From positions 14,688 through 78,687 of the forward strand of contig NW_004190483.2 of NCBI RefSeq assembly GCF_000224145.3: 64,000 bases of DNA. Direction: 5' to 3'. A program made the translations under genes and the position numbers. Each line of letters begins with the position of its first letter. The first letter of the stretch is position 1. Shown one piece after another: positions 22,168-31,351 of this stretch. Below the pieces are notes generated by a model, which saw nothing but the letters and a program-made list of their open reading frames with translations, was not told the origin of the DNA and made no database searches. The DNA is from Ciona intestinalis (taxonomy: Eukaryota > Chordata > Ascidiacea > Phlebobranchia > Cionidae).

Positions 22168-25100
22168 TTACGGTTGAAATAATTGAGCTAAACCAGTATA
22201 GGAATCTTCAGGTTTAGACTTTTGGTTACGTTTCTTTATTTGCAACGGTTCTAAAATGTTCATTTTAGGAATTTCTTTAAACTGTTGGCTGACATGTTGC
22301 TCAATTATTCCACTGAGCATCTCTTTCAACGCAGATTTACGCTGTTTTTCACTCGTTTTCTCGAAATTGACAAAGAATTTGTGAACGAGGGCTTGGTCAG
22401 CATCTGGGGCAGCTTGAAGCATGATAGAGGTGAATAAAGCGGCGTGTTTGGTGTGTAGGGGTTGAATAAACATTAGCAGCAAGGATAGCAACTGTGATTC
22501 ACATCCATCATGTTGTCCGTGTCTATGTAGGCCTCGTAGCATGGCTTCAAACACAGCACGTGTGATGTCTGGATTAAAAATATTTTCTTTTACGTTCATC
22601 AACATTTTAAGCAAAGGCCACAATATCTGGGCAGCTTTGTAGCAAGACGAAGTATCGTGCCATGCAAGGGCTGCTAACACACAAGGTAACATATTTTCAC
22701 AAGCAGGAGAAACAGCAAGGACAGCTCCAAGATCTGTAAGCTGTGCGAGGTGGTGACTTCCAAGTGATGTAGATTGTGAATGCTCATCATCCTTTTGGGG
22801 AGTTTTATTCACACAGAGATTGATGATCAGTTCAAGATGCTCACGAGTTATGGATCGAAGAAGTTGCTCCTCCAACATCTCCTCTTCCTCTTGCTGCTCC
22901 TGCTCCGATGTGTACCCGATCGACCCCCTGCCTCGCTGGATGACGAGTCTCTCAGCTTCCCTCTTCCCATACGCCTCCCATGCAGCTCCCAACCTCTCCA
23001 GCATGAACCTACAGTAAGTGAATAGGATGGGGCTGGTGAACTCATGCACCATGTCAAGCGGGCAACTCTTTAATATTTTGGCAAGGAATTGACGGAGAAG
23101 ACACTTCAACCTTAGTGTAGGAATATTGACCACATACCCCAGAGCTTTAGTGTTGATGGTGTGTTGTAGGGTGGGAATCTTGTAAAAACTTTCACCAAGC
23201 ACCACCCCAGTATGGCCAAGCAAAGTAAAGAGACTGTCCAATCCCAATGAGAGGAAGAATTGGATTTTTTCCCAGTGGGCACGAGGTACTTCGTCCTGAT
23301 GAGGTTTCATTTTATCAACTTCAATAAACACCAGACATCGCTTTTCACCTGATCGTATCGTAAGTGCTTGAGCATTATCAGGGTGGAAGACTTTGCCAAC
23401 CTCTGGCGACCACATGGATGACATTAGCTGAGTGAGTGTGAACATATGGTCAATGGCAGCTTCTATATACCCACAACATGGGTTGGTCACTTTGCCATTC
23501 CTAATGAAACCACCAGCTTCAAGCTCCTTCTGATTCTCTGGGATTTTACTCCTTGATAAAACGCCAAGGGTCAAAGAAATGTAATAATATAATCCAGCTC
23601 TTATCTCAAAGGATTGCTCATTTTCATCTGTAGTACAGAAACCAATGGCTGTAGCAAACTCCATGGGTCCTGCCAATGCTTTGTTGAAGTAATCTGCATG
23701 TACAATAGGGGCAGTGGTGGCCATTAAGTTACCAATCAATTTGTTCTGTCTGTCAAAGTTTTTCCACTCAGAACTGAGTACGATCATTCCCTCAAACAAG
23801 GAGCACATCTCAAACTGTGAGAGTGACTTCTCACCTAGTGTGCGCTCCTGTATCCAGTTATTAATATCTTCCATATACTGGATCATTATGTTTGAATATG
23901 ACTTGGCCATTCTGATAAAAATGGAGCACGCTTGCCGTCGCAAACCTGTCATTTCTGGTTTGCTTTTTAAACCACTTGTCATATCCATAGTTAGAAACGC
24001 ACGGTCGATAACCTTTTTGCAATACAGCGCAGCATTGGTGGAAAGGGACAACATCTTGTACAAACTTGAGCAAATGTTGATCACGGCTTTATGAACCACA
24101 ATATTCTCACAGTCGATGCCTTGAAGAGTTTCAAACAAAAGCTCACCTGCTGTATACGGCAGCAACCCCATCTCCCCCCTCTGCTCAGCTGGCAAAAGCA
24201 TAGCTGACATCACACATTCAATGAATGCTGCCAACCCTTCCCATTTCTTCTGCATTTCATGAACATTTTCAAACTTTACCTTCAGTAATCTTCCAGCATA
24301 TTCAAAACATGCATGAGCAGCAGGCAGGGGAAGTGTGGATGTACAAAACTTCAAGACTTCAATCATATTCCCATTCAAGACCTTGATAATCATATCCAGT
24401 TCATCATGATCGTTTATTTCCAATTCCTCGTATTCAACATATTCAGTTTGCTTTATATGCTTGTTGTTTAAATAATCAATCACCAGGTTAATCAGCGCTG
24501 GAACCATGGCTTGCAGAGTTTCATCTTTCTTCATTTCTTTAACTCGGAGCAAGTTAACCCACGAGAGAATAACGGATTGCGCAATCACTCGACTCTTATG
24601 GCTCGTGAGGAAGAAAAGAACTTGGAAGAAGTTTTGATAATTCTCCAAACTTCGATGAACTCGTATCATCTTTTCATCCTCCAGCCACTGTGTGATGATC
24701 ATGCTGTTGAACGTCATCATAAGTTTGGTCATGCATCGAAGGAACTGGAATTTCTTTTCAGTTAAACCATCACGCTGCGAGGCGTTTTTTATGGCGACTG
24801 CATATTTCTCAACGAAAAAATCGGTCGTCAGAATCAACAATCTCTTCCGTTCACTCGTCCCTTTCCTGTTGGCGATACTCAGCAAGCATTCAGCAGATGG
24901 TAGTTGTAGTTCACTGTTGTTTAGAAGTCCAAATATAACTTCAATTAATATCCCATCATTCATGAATATATGGTCCAGTTTCACCCACTCTGCATACGTG
25001 GATATCGTCCTCAACGTTGTCCCAGCTAGATGGATATTCTCAGGTGATGCATCGTCGTATAAAACAGAGATCTGTTTCTTCAAAGCTCCCAACAGGAAAG

Positions 25101-25656
25101 CGAGAATATTAGGGGCAGATAACCCCAGGGCTTGTCGTAAGTCTCGTCCTCTTGTCCGGTTTGAAACATTTTGCAACAAAGCCACATCTTCTGCGAGGTC
25201 AAGCAGCATCTGTTCAATAATTTCCGTCGTTCCAACTTCGGAGTTTTTATTCGCGATGACCACTTCCTCCATCATGTTCGGCCATTGTTGTGGCCACGTG
25301 TGTTTTACTATCTCAGTCAATACACCTGCCAAACCAGTCTTGATATAAGTAACTTCATTACCAGGGCAAGTGTTCACCATTTCCAATGTAAGCGACTGCA
25401 CAGCGTTCTGTTCCGTGCTTTCCATATTCACCCAATGATGACGAACACGGTGTTTTATAAGTTGCAAACCAAAGTAACGAACATGGGCGTCTAAACTACG
25501 ATGCCCTAATAATTCAAAACCTATTTCGGCGCAGTGTGGATTACTTTTATACGATTCACACAAATTCAAAGCTTCAGTGCGCATACACTGGGTTGCTGAA
25601 GGATCAAGTAATGTCTGTAACGCGAGAATAATTTGTTGAGTTTGGTTTTGATCCAT
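22168..25656 (-). CDS. XPO5: Exportin-5, single-exon
   Basis: One uninterrupted frame of 1162 residues from ATG at 25656; human XPO5 is about 1200. Exportin-5 is a RanGTP-dependent karyopherin that carries pre-miRNAs and other structured RNAs from nucleus to cytoplasm. The N-terminal segment has the family pattern: LDPSATQCMRTEALNLCE, RYFGLQLIKHRVRHHW, then the exportin/XPO1 block with WPQQWPNMMEE and LLDLAEDVALLQ. The remainder is helical HEAT-type sequence with no membrane segment. It is intronless, whereas most genes in this window have 7-19 coding exons. Its ATG starts two bases after the PCNP stop codon on the same strand, so no independent promoter space exists. Expression from a polycistronic pre-mRNA with trans-splicing or internal processing is the simplest inference. 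Confidence 0.95.
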   Translation of the reverse strand: MDQNQTQQIILALQTLLDPSATQCMRTEALNLCESYKSNPHCAEIGFELLGHRSLDAHVRYFGLQLIKHRVRHHWVNMESTEQNAVQSLTLEMVNTCPGNEVTYIKTGLAGVLTEIVKHTWPQQWPNMMEEVVIANKNSEVGTTEIIEQMLLDLAEDVALLQNVSNRTRGRDLRQALGLSAPNILAFLLGALKKQISVLYDDASPENIHLAGTTLRTISTYAEWVKLDHIFMNDGILIEVIFGLLNNSELQLPSAECLLSIANRKGTSERKRLLILTTDFFVEKYAVAIKNASQRDGLTEKKFQFLRCMTKLMMTFNSMIITQWLEDEKMIRVHRSLENYQNFFQVLFFLTSHKSRVIAQSVILSWVNLLRVKEMKKDETLQAMVPALINLVIDYLNNKHIKQTEYVEYEELEINDHDELDMIIKVLNGNMIEVLKFCTSTLPLPAAHACFEYAGRLLKVKFENVHEMQKKWEGLAAFIECVMSAMLLPAEQRGEMGLLPYTAGELLFETLQGIDCENIVVHKAVINICSSLYKMLSLSTNAALYCKKVIDRAFLTMDMTSGLKSKPEMTGLRRQACSIFIRMAKSYSNIMIQYMEDINNWIQERTLGEKSLSQFEMCSLFEGMIVLSSEWKNFDRQNKLIGNLMATTAPIVHADYFNKALAGPMEFATAIGFCTTDENEQSFEIRAGLYYYISLTLGVLSRSKIPENQKELEAGGFIRNGKVTNPCCGYIEAAIDHMFTLTQLMSSMWSPEVGKVFHPDNAQALTIRSGEKRCLVFIEVDKMKPHQDEVPRAHWEKIQFFLSLGLDSLFTLLGHTGVVLGESFYKIPTLQHTINTKALGYVVNIPTLRLKCLLRQFLAKILKSCPLDMVHEFTSPILFTYCRFMLERLGAAWEAYGKREAERLVIQRGRGSIGYTSEQEQQEEEEMLEEQLLRSITREHLELIINLCVNKTPQKDDEHSQSTSLGSHHLAQLTDLGAVLAVSPACENMLPCVLAALAWHDTSSCYKAAQILWPLLKMLMNVKENIFNPDITRAVFEAMLRGLHRHGQHDGCESQLLSLLLMFIQPLHTKHAALFTSIMLQAAPDADQALVHKFFVNFEKTSEKQRKSALKEMLSGIIEQHVSQQFKEIPKMNILEPLQIKKRNQKSKPEDSYTGLAQLFQP

Positions 25657-25658
25657 GT

Positions 25659-28600
25659 TTACTTCTTTATCTTCTTAAGTATATCAAGCTGCTGAAGTTC
25701 CCACTGTTTGTGGCTGTCCACGAAGCCAAGCTTGCCTTTGTTGAATGAGTTAGGTCCTGCAGATGTTGGCGTGTCTCTGGAAATATATTTTAACAAAATA
25801 AAGTTAATTGAGTGCTGTTGTTACAACATAAATAACTAAATAATTAAAAAAAAAACTACAAAATCTAATTGAATGTATATGCATAAGCATTTTAAACCAA
25901 TGATTAAACATAGTTAATGTACATTGTCTAAATTCATTAATTAAAATCACATATTGTTCAAGCCTTGAATCTGTGGTATATTAATGCTACATACCTTGCG
26001 TTAATACATTAGGTTGGTCGCATTTTTAATGTATTTATGTTTACATGCCAATAACATGCTACAGCCTTTCAGGTTTACAAATCCAACCCAGTGGTCACTA
26101 ATGGGTTGTCAGTCATACAGAAAAACACAATCAACAACAAAGTAACATACGCGGTAACTTGTAAGCAAGCACGAGGTGTATGAAACAGAACACTTGCGTT
26201 ATAATGACAGTCGTTTCCCCTCAACACAAGAACAAATAAGTTACATACAACCAAACCATTGCATTTATCCCAAATACCTTTAGTAGTCTCGCATTCACCT
26301 CAAACGTTAACAAAATATTCACCTTCCGATATTTTTCATTCGCATTCGAGCCTCCACTGGCATTTCCTCTGGTTCGCTCTAAGGTGGAATACCAAATACA
26401 CGTTACACCACTAACTAATTAATTCCTAGTAATAAGGGTTGTTACTTATTATATAACAATAACTTAACCATATATAAACACAAGCATTGTAACTTAATAA
26501 GCCTATATAGGGTGCCCCAGAAAATGTATACACTCGTAACTCCTTATATAACCATAACAGCAACATTTATATTAAAACTGAAAAGTTTCGTAATCAAAAT
26601 GATATAAAGAAATTTAGAAACCAACCAAGTATCAATAGAGTTTAAATTGGTGGCAATTGTGGTCAAAAAATTATGAAAAAATAAGAATCAAATGTTGATG
26701 GTATGGTAATTTAAAGAGTGTAACCACTTTTGAGACAGCCTGTATAACAATAGACATTGTTATTTATAATTAGTAGTTTATGAACTAATACAACTAATTT
26801 TATATCCAACATCAAATAGTTGAAAAATATATAAAGTAAAGTAATAGCAAGAAAAATGCAAGTGAATTTCACACGATGTCGAAACATGAAATAAAGGACT
26901 GAACAGATTGGAAAAGTAGAATGTTTTAAATGCAGTAATGTAATAGTGATGTTTCAATGGGGATGTGATTTGGTTGAATAACAATACAGCAATCAGCTAG
27001 ACATGTAAACATGAAGAAGGTCTTCGTATGAAATATACAGACCAGAGCTTACACATGACATCATATTAAACAGTGATAACCTGGTGGTTAAATTGGTGAA
27101 CAACAAGATGTTAAACATAAAGTTTACCCAGCTTTAACATAAGTATGTGCGATTATAGAAGGGTGATACAGCATTTGTGGAGGCTTAACATTGAATGGCA
27201 CGGCAAAATAATGTCGTTATAAATTATTCTGTACCCATATTATCGAATACAATAACACTAACATTATGCCATTGTTCGAGTATTCTTATTTCATAATCAA
27301 TTGTTTTTTTAGCATATAAACAGTTATTACTCCATTATTTTAGAACGGAAAATAACATTCGTGCTTTTTATTGTTTTATTTCAAGAAACTTTGTCGGAAA
27401 AGTCTATGAAGAGATCGAACTTTTGTTCCTCCGATCCCGGGACACAAACCAAGCTCCTCCTCAGTTGCTCCTCCAACATCCGATAACGATCCGAAGTTAG
27501 TGAGGAGGGTGTGAGCATCCGTGGAGTTGATGGCGCGAACGGAGGCGAGGACTTCTATGGATCGAGACGCTCGGTTATCAGATTGCCGAGTTTTTAACGA
27601 GTCGGCAGGTTTATGTTCGTATGATTTGAATGTTTGTAGATAAGTCGCTGCTTCTTCATTGCTGAAGGCGAGTAGCAACGTTACATCGGATACCAAGCAT
27701 AGTTTGGTCAGCTCTTGCACTGAGTGGGTTGAGTCTTTCACATCTACGAGGCATAACAGGATCCGAAGAGCGAACATTCCTCCACGACGGAGAAGTTTCA
27801 ACCTTTCATAAATATACTCGGGTTTCAACGCATGGTATCGCAAACTAAGGAACAAACAACAGGTTGAAGGTCCCATTATATAATCCACAGCTAGATTTGC
27901 GTCTCCATCAGCATACCTCCACGTCACGCCATGTATTAACTCCAGGATTGGATTCCCTTTCTGGCAAGGATTAACAATCAATGCGTTTCCACTACCAAGT
28001 ATGGCAGCTTTGGAACTCGGCAAAACTTTCTTCTCTTTTTCACCGTTTTTATCCAGGAACCCAAAGGCTTCAACTAAGTTGGTTGGGTTTGAACAGCGAG
28101 GTTTGTTGTCCTCCACACAACCCCCCTCACCCTCCAACCACGCCCTGCATGTCTCATCATCTGAATCGTCATCCATAATCTCGGGTTAATCTGTAGATTA
28201 TTTATTAAACTTACATCACTGTCCTCGTTGAAGACCGCCGCAGCCTTCGCAGACTTCGGAACAACTTTAATGTTCGCTGATTCCTTCTCTTCTTTCTGGA
28301 ACAAAAGTATACAAATAAAAATACAAATAAAGTTTACTTAAAACTAGTAAAGCTTATATATCTCAACAAAATAGAAAAGAGTCAACCTAGCTTAAGCATA
28401 AATACAAATAACAAAAGAACGGCCACAAATATTCTAATACCTCACTTATAGGCACTTACACACAGTCACGAAAAACGTTGTTTTCATGGATACCTACTAA
28501 ATGAGTAATGGCCAACTCTGGTCTAAATCCCAGAACACATGACATGCCAGGCCTAGGACATCACCAATATTCAAGAGTCAAATCAGTATTATGGCCTTCA

Positions 28601-29010
28601 TTTCAATTTTCCCTTTCAATTCCTTCACATTTACCTAATGACCAACTCTCGCCTAATTACGAAGTCCTAAGCATAAATACTACATGCTTCACTCATAGAT
28701 TAAATACAACTAAACTAAATCACCGAACCCAACATTAACGACTCACAGATGTCAGTTTGATGGAGATTTCCTTCTTCGTTTTCTGAGGAGTGAGGACAAA
28801 CTTCCGGGGTTTTGGAAGAGGAGGGAGCTTGCTGAACTTAAGCCCGGGTTTCTTCGTGGCTGGTTCGTCCTTGGTCGGTTCCGATGATCGCTTTGTTGCC
28901 ACTTTCGGTGAAGTTTCTAGCGCAAAATAACTGGCCCCCTTACGTCTCTATCGTAAATATTCAAGATTTCTATGAAGAAGGTCTTACTCACCACTAGGTG
29001 TCTTGTCCAT
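25659..29010 (-). CDS. PCNP: PCNP (PEST-containing nuclear protein)
   Basis: Five phase-checked exons: 29010-28992, 28916-28747, 28295-28215, 26378-26323, 25776-25659. They give 147 residues. Diagnostic blocks are [35 protein letters not shown] and [17 protein letters not shown], which closely match the vertebrate PCNP core; the N-terminal half is basic and Pro/Lys-rich. PCNP is a small nuclear protein reported as a target of ubiquitination and linked to cell-cycle control. Intron 3 is 1.8 kb and contains the whole ERCC1 coding sequence on the same strand, plus a mariner-like MITE. The stop TAA (25661-25659) is separated from the XPO5 ATG by only two bases. Confidence 0.92.
26085..26250 (-). 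mobile_element. SINE copy, PCNP intron 4
   Basis: Blocks CCAACCCAGTGGTCACTAAT, AAAGTAACATACGCGGTAAC, GCACGAGGTGTATGAAACAG and ATAATGACAGTCGTTTCCCC are in SINE order; the tRNA-like head is missing. Confidence 0.65.
26506..26746. mobile_element. Mariner-like MITE in PCNP intron 3
   Basis: The element is about 241 bp. Its left end reads TATAGGGTGCCCCAGAAAAT and its right end reads, reversed, TATACAGGCTGTCTCAAAAG; both continue to a shared ACACTC. The TATA-flanked GGGTG/CCC ends resemble Tc1/mariner termini. The interior is AT-rich and non-coding. It sits between the end of ERCC1 and PCNP exon 4. Confidence 0.6.
27376..28176 (-). CDS. ERCC1: ERCC1, intronless and nested in PCNP intron 3
   Basis: One frame of 266 residues; human ERCC1 is 297. 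ERCC1 is the non-catalytic partner of XPF in the 5' endonuclease of nucleotide excision and crosslink repair. The central domain is clear: [59 protein letters not shown]. The C-terminal double helix-hairpin-helix follows ([23 protein letters not shown]). A splice acceptor (ATCTACAG, AG at 28192-28191) lies 14 bases before the ATG but only 24 bases from the donor of PCNP exon 3, too short for cis-splicing. The stop codon is embedded in AATAAA and a second AATAAA follows, giving ERCC1 its own 3' end inside the PCNP intron. A cis-fusion to PCNP exon 3 is unlikely. Confidence 0.95.
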   Translation of the reverse strand: MDDDSDDETCRAWLEGEGGCVEDNKPRCSNPTNLVEAFGFLDKNGEKEKKVLPSSKAAILGSGNALIVNPCQKGNPILELIHGVTWRYADGDANLAVDYIMGPSTCCLFLSLRYHALKPEYIYERLKLLRRGGMFALRILLCLVDVKDSTHSVQELTKLCLVSDVTLLLAFSNEEAATYLQTFKSYEHKPADSLKTRQSDNRASRSIEVLASVRAINSTDAHTLLTNFGSLSDVGGATEEELGLCPGIGGTKVRSLHRLFRQSFLK

Positions 29011-29412
29011 CGCACGAAAAACAACGAAAAACAAAGTTTAGTTTAAGTTCCTACCTCCTGTAAAGTATATAAAGGTTTGAAAATAAAATAAAAAAACTAA
29101 GAAAACTTGAAACTAATAAACTATGTAACTTGTTTACTGGGTGTAGATCTTTAGGATATTTTATTGAGTTATTGCTAATAAAGAAAGAAAAGCAATTGGA
29201 AGAAAAAGATATATTAATTAGGAAAACATGTGTGTTATTTAACAGAAACAATAAAATATCTCCTACTTTCAGTGCATTTTGTGCCAAATGTAAAAAAAAA
29301 ACAAATATTAGATTTTGCTGTTCATATTATTTCTTTGCTTAAAACAAATCAAAAAAAATGTTGTAAAAGTAATTTTGAAACATAGTTTTATGAAAAGAAT
29401 ATTAAAGTTTGA
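29011..29412. other. Spacer between MORF4L1 and PCNP
   Basis: About 400 bp of AT-rich sequence lie between the MORF4L1 stop and the PCNP ATG on the same strand. I see no exon or repeat. It must hold the MORF4L1 3' UTR and either the PCNP promoter or a trans-splice acceptor; CTTTACAGGAGG at about 29050-29061 (minus strand) is a candidate acceptor. Confidence 0.4.
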
Positions 29413-30727
29413 TCAAGTCATGGCACGCCTGTGGTATTCAGCGGGTGCTATGACGTAATCATTCGTGTTAAACCATGATGCTGCTTCATGTTTTAAGAAC
29501 CCTAAACAGTCACGAATTGAAGTGATTAAAATCACCAAGCTATTATTACTTAATAAAGATTGTGAGGAAATGGTCGAACGCATGCGGACGAAAAATCTTA
29601 AAAAATGTGGACAGCCATATATTTGACTTGCTGTGCGACCAGGATATTTATCTAATATATCCCCAAATTGTGGCCGTTCAAATTTATACAAAAGTTGTGA
29701 ACCTAACATGACACTAAAGTATTCAGATAAACCAAGCACCATCTCTTTCAACTGAATTGACGATTGTTGCGTAACAATGGATAGATTGTTCCTCGATTCT
29801 AGATATTTATTCAAAATATCTTCCACAGTAACCTTAGCAGGGAGATCATAAAGTTGTTTCTGATGATTAATTAAGTCCCAGTCATCAGCCAACATAACAC
29901 CCAACTCATGTGGGATATTTAGACTCGTATCAAACATCTCGTGCACAATTTCAATTTCTTCCTTCTCTTCAACAGATTCAACTCGAGCTTTTTTACGTTT
30001 TGGTTCCTGGTTGATTTGGTTGTTCGTTACATTTAAGTCGACGCTGGTTCTCCGAACTTCTGGTTTAGTTTCTGGTTCTTTTTCGACTTTTGCTTTTTCT
30101 TTGACTGATTTTGAACGTTTTGGTCTTTCTCTGCCATCACTGCTTCCCCTGGTGGTAAAAAGGGGAATATTAATTAATAAATTGGATATATATTTTCAAA
30201 ATTATTAATGTAAAATAGGTACTTAGTGTACATTCTGTAGCAACACAAAAAGACAACATGTCAGGGGTTAAAAGTTAAGAAATGATGTAATACAAAGATG
30301 GTCCACCTGTACCAAAAAGTAAATGACTCATGTCTGCTTATCCACACACTGCAATATCAGCAACTATACACCTTTGGCACCAAAATGGCAACATTTCACT
30401 TCAAAACATGTCATGTCCATGCAACCAAGTTACATTCAATAATGTGCTTAAATACCTTGACTTTTCTTTACCAAACTGCTTCAATAAATCTTTCTGTTTT
30501 TGTAGATTAGTTTCATTATACTTCATAACACGTGACTCCGGCACCCATTCGTCCCAATGTTTATTCCAACCGTTATAGTGGACGAAATACGAAGCTGTTT
30601 CGTCATCGCTCGCCTCCAGCTTCAAACATTTTGCTTCGTAGACCAAAGGACCCTGAAAACAAAGTACTTTTTCCCCTTCGCTAAATTTAAATCGTTTATC
30701 GAGAGTTTTTCGGTTTACAGCCGACAT
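29413..30727 (-). CDS. MORF4L1: MORF4L1 / MRG15 chromodomain protein
   Basis: Two exons, 30727-30456 and 30148-29413, joined in phase 2, give 335 residues. The N-terminal chromo-barrel domain (about residues 10-75) has GEKVLCFQGPLVYEAKCL and HYNGWNKHWDEWVPESRVMK. The linker is basic (EPKRKKARVES). The C-terminal MRG domain (about 170-335) has LADDWDLINHQKQLYDLPAK, LLYKFERPQFGDIL and the terminal VIAPAEYHRRA. MRG15 reads methylated H3K36 and is a subunit of NuA4/TIP60 acetyltransferase and Sin3 deacetylase complexes; those roles are family knowledge. It lies downstream of NPAT on the same strand (625 bp gap) and upstream of PCNP. Confidence 0.95.
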
Positions 30728-31351
30728 TGAAGCGATAATTTATCTAAAAGTTAGGAAACTTTTCAACATGGCTGCGATTTTTCCCACGCATTTATGTGCA
30801 CGTTGTGCGAAATGTGCGTTTTGGTCCACATGTGCAAACAGACACACGTGATCACAATTTAACACCAATTAATTACTTTTTTTTTCACGAAAAATTGCAA
30901 TGTTTTTAATTTTATACACCCCATGTTTAAAGCAAGACACGCATCTTATTTTCACATAACATTCCACCTATAACGTTTACGAGTGATTTAAAAACCTTTT
31001 AAAAACGTTCTCAATACGTTTTAATCAAAAATTTAAATAAACAATTGTGATGAACTTCAAATAACTCATAGATCCTCATGTAGCGGGGCATTTATAGTCG
31101 TTATAATCTTACAATGGTAATAAATATTCCAACTGGTCAGTGAACATTATGAACATTACAATATTTGTGTGGTGTATAACAGTGAGCAGTTTGTATTAGC
31201 ATCATGTAACATAGCAACGACAGCACTAAAGTTTCATGAGAATAAATATGAAATTATCTTAGCATCAAACACAATATGATGTTTCTCATTAAAATTGAAA
31301 GACAAATTCAAAAGCATTTTAAGAAAAAGAAATTTATTCAAAATAATAATG
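30728..31351. promoter_or_regulatory. Upstream region of MORF4L1 / 3' flank of NPAT
   Basis: The stretch is 624 bp between same-strand genes. The first 130 bp upstream of the MORF4L1 ATG are richer in CpG and contain CACGTG near 30846. The remainder is AT-rich and probably includes the NPAT 3' UTR. No exon is seen. Confidence 0.35.

Noticed and set aside
24692-25348. 218-codon plus-strand frame
   Set aside because: Antisense of the XPO5 coding exon with no recognisable domain and no splice context.
28176-28215. PCNP-ERCC1 fusion by splicing exon 3 to ATTATGGATG in phase
   Set aside because: The acceptor CCCGAG has no pyrimidine tract and the intron would be under 40 bases; the better acceptor at 28191 puts ERCC1 out of frame.
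28074-28304. 76-codon minus frame running through PCNP exon 3 and on
   Set aside because: It reads through the exon 3 donor GTAAGT; the real exon ends at 28215 and joins the SEPEEMP exon.
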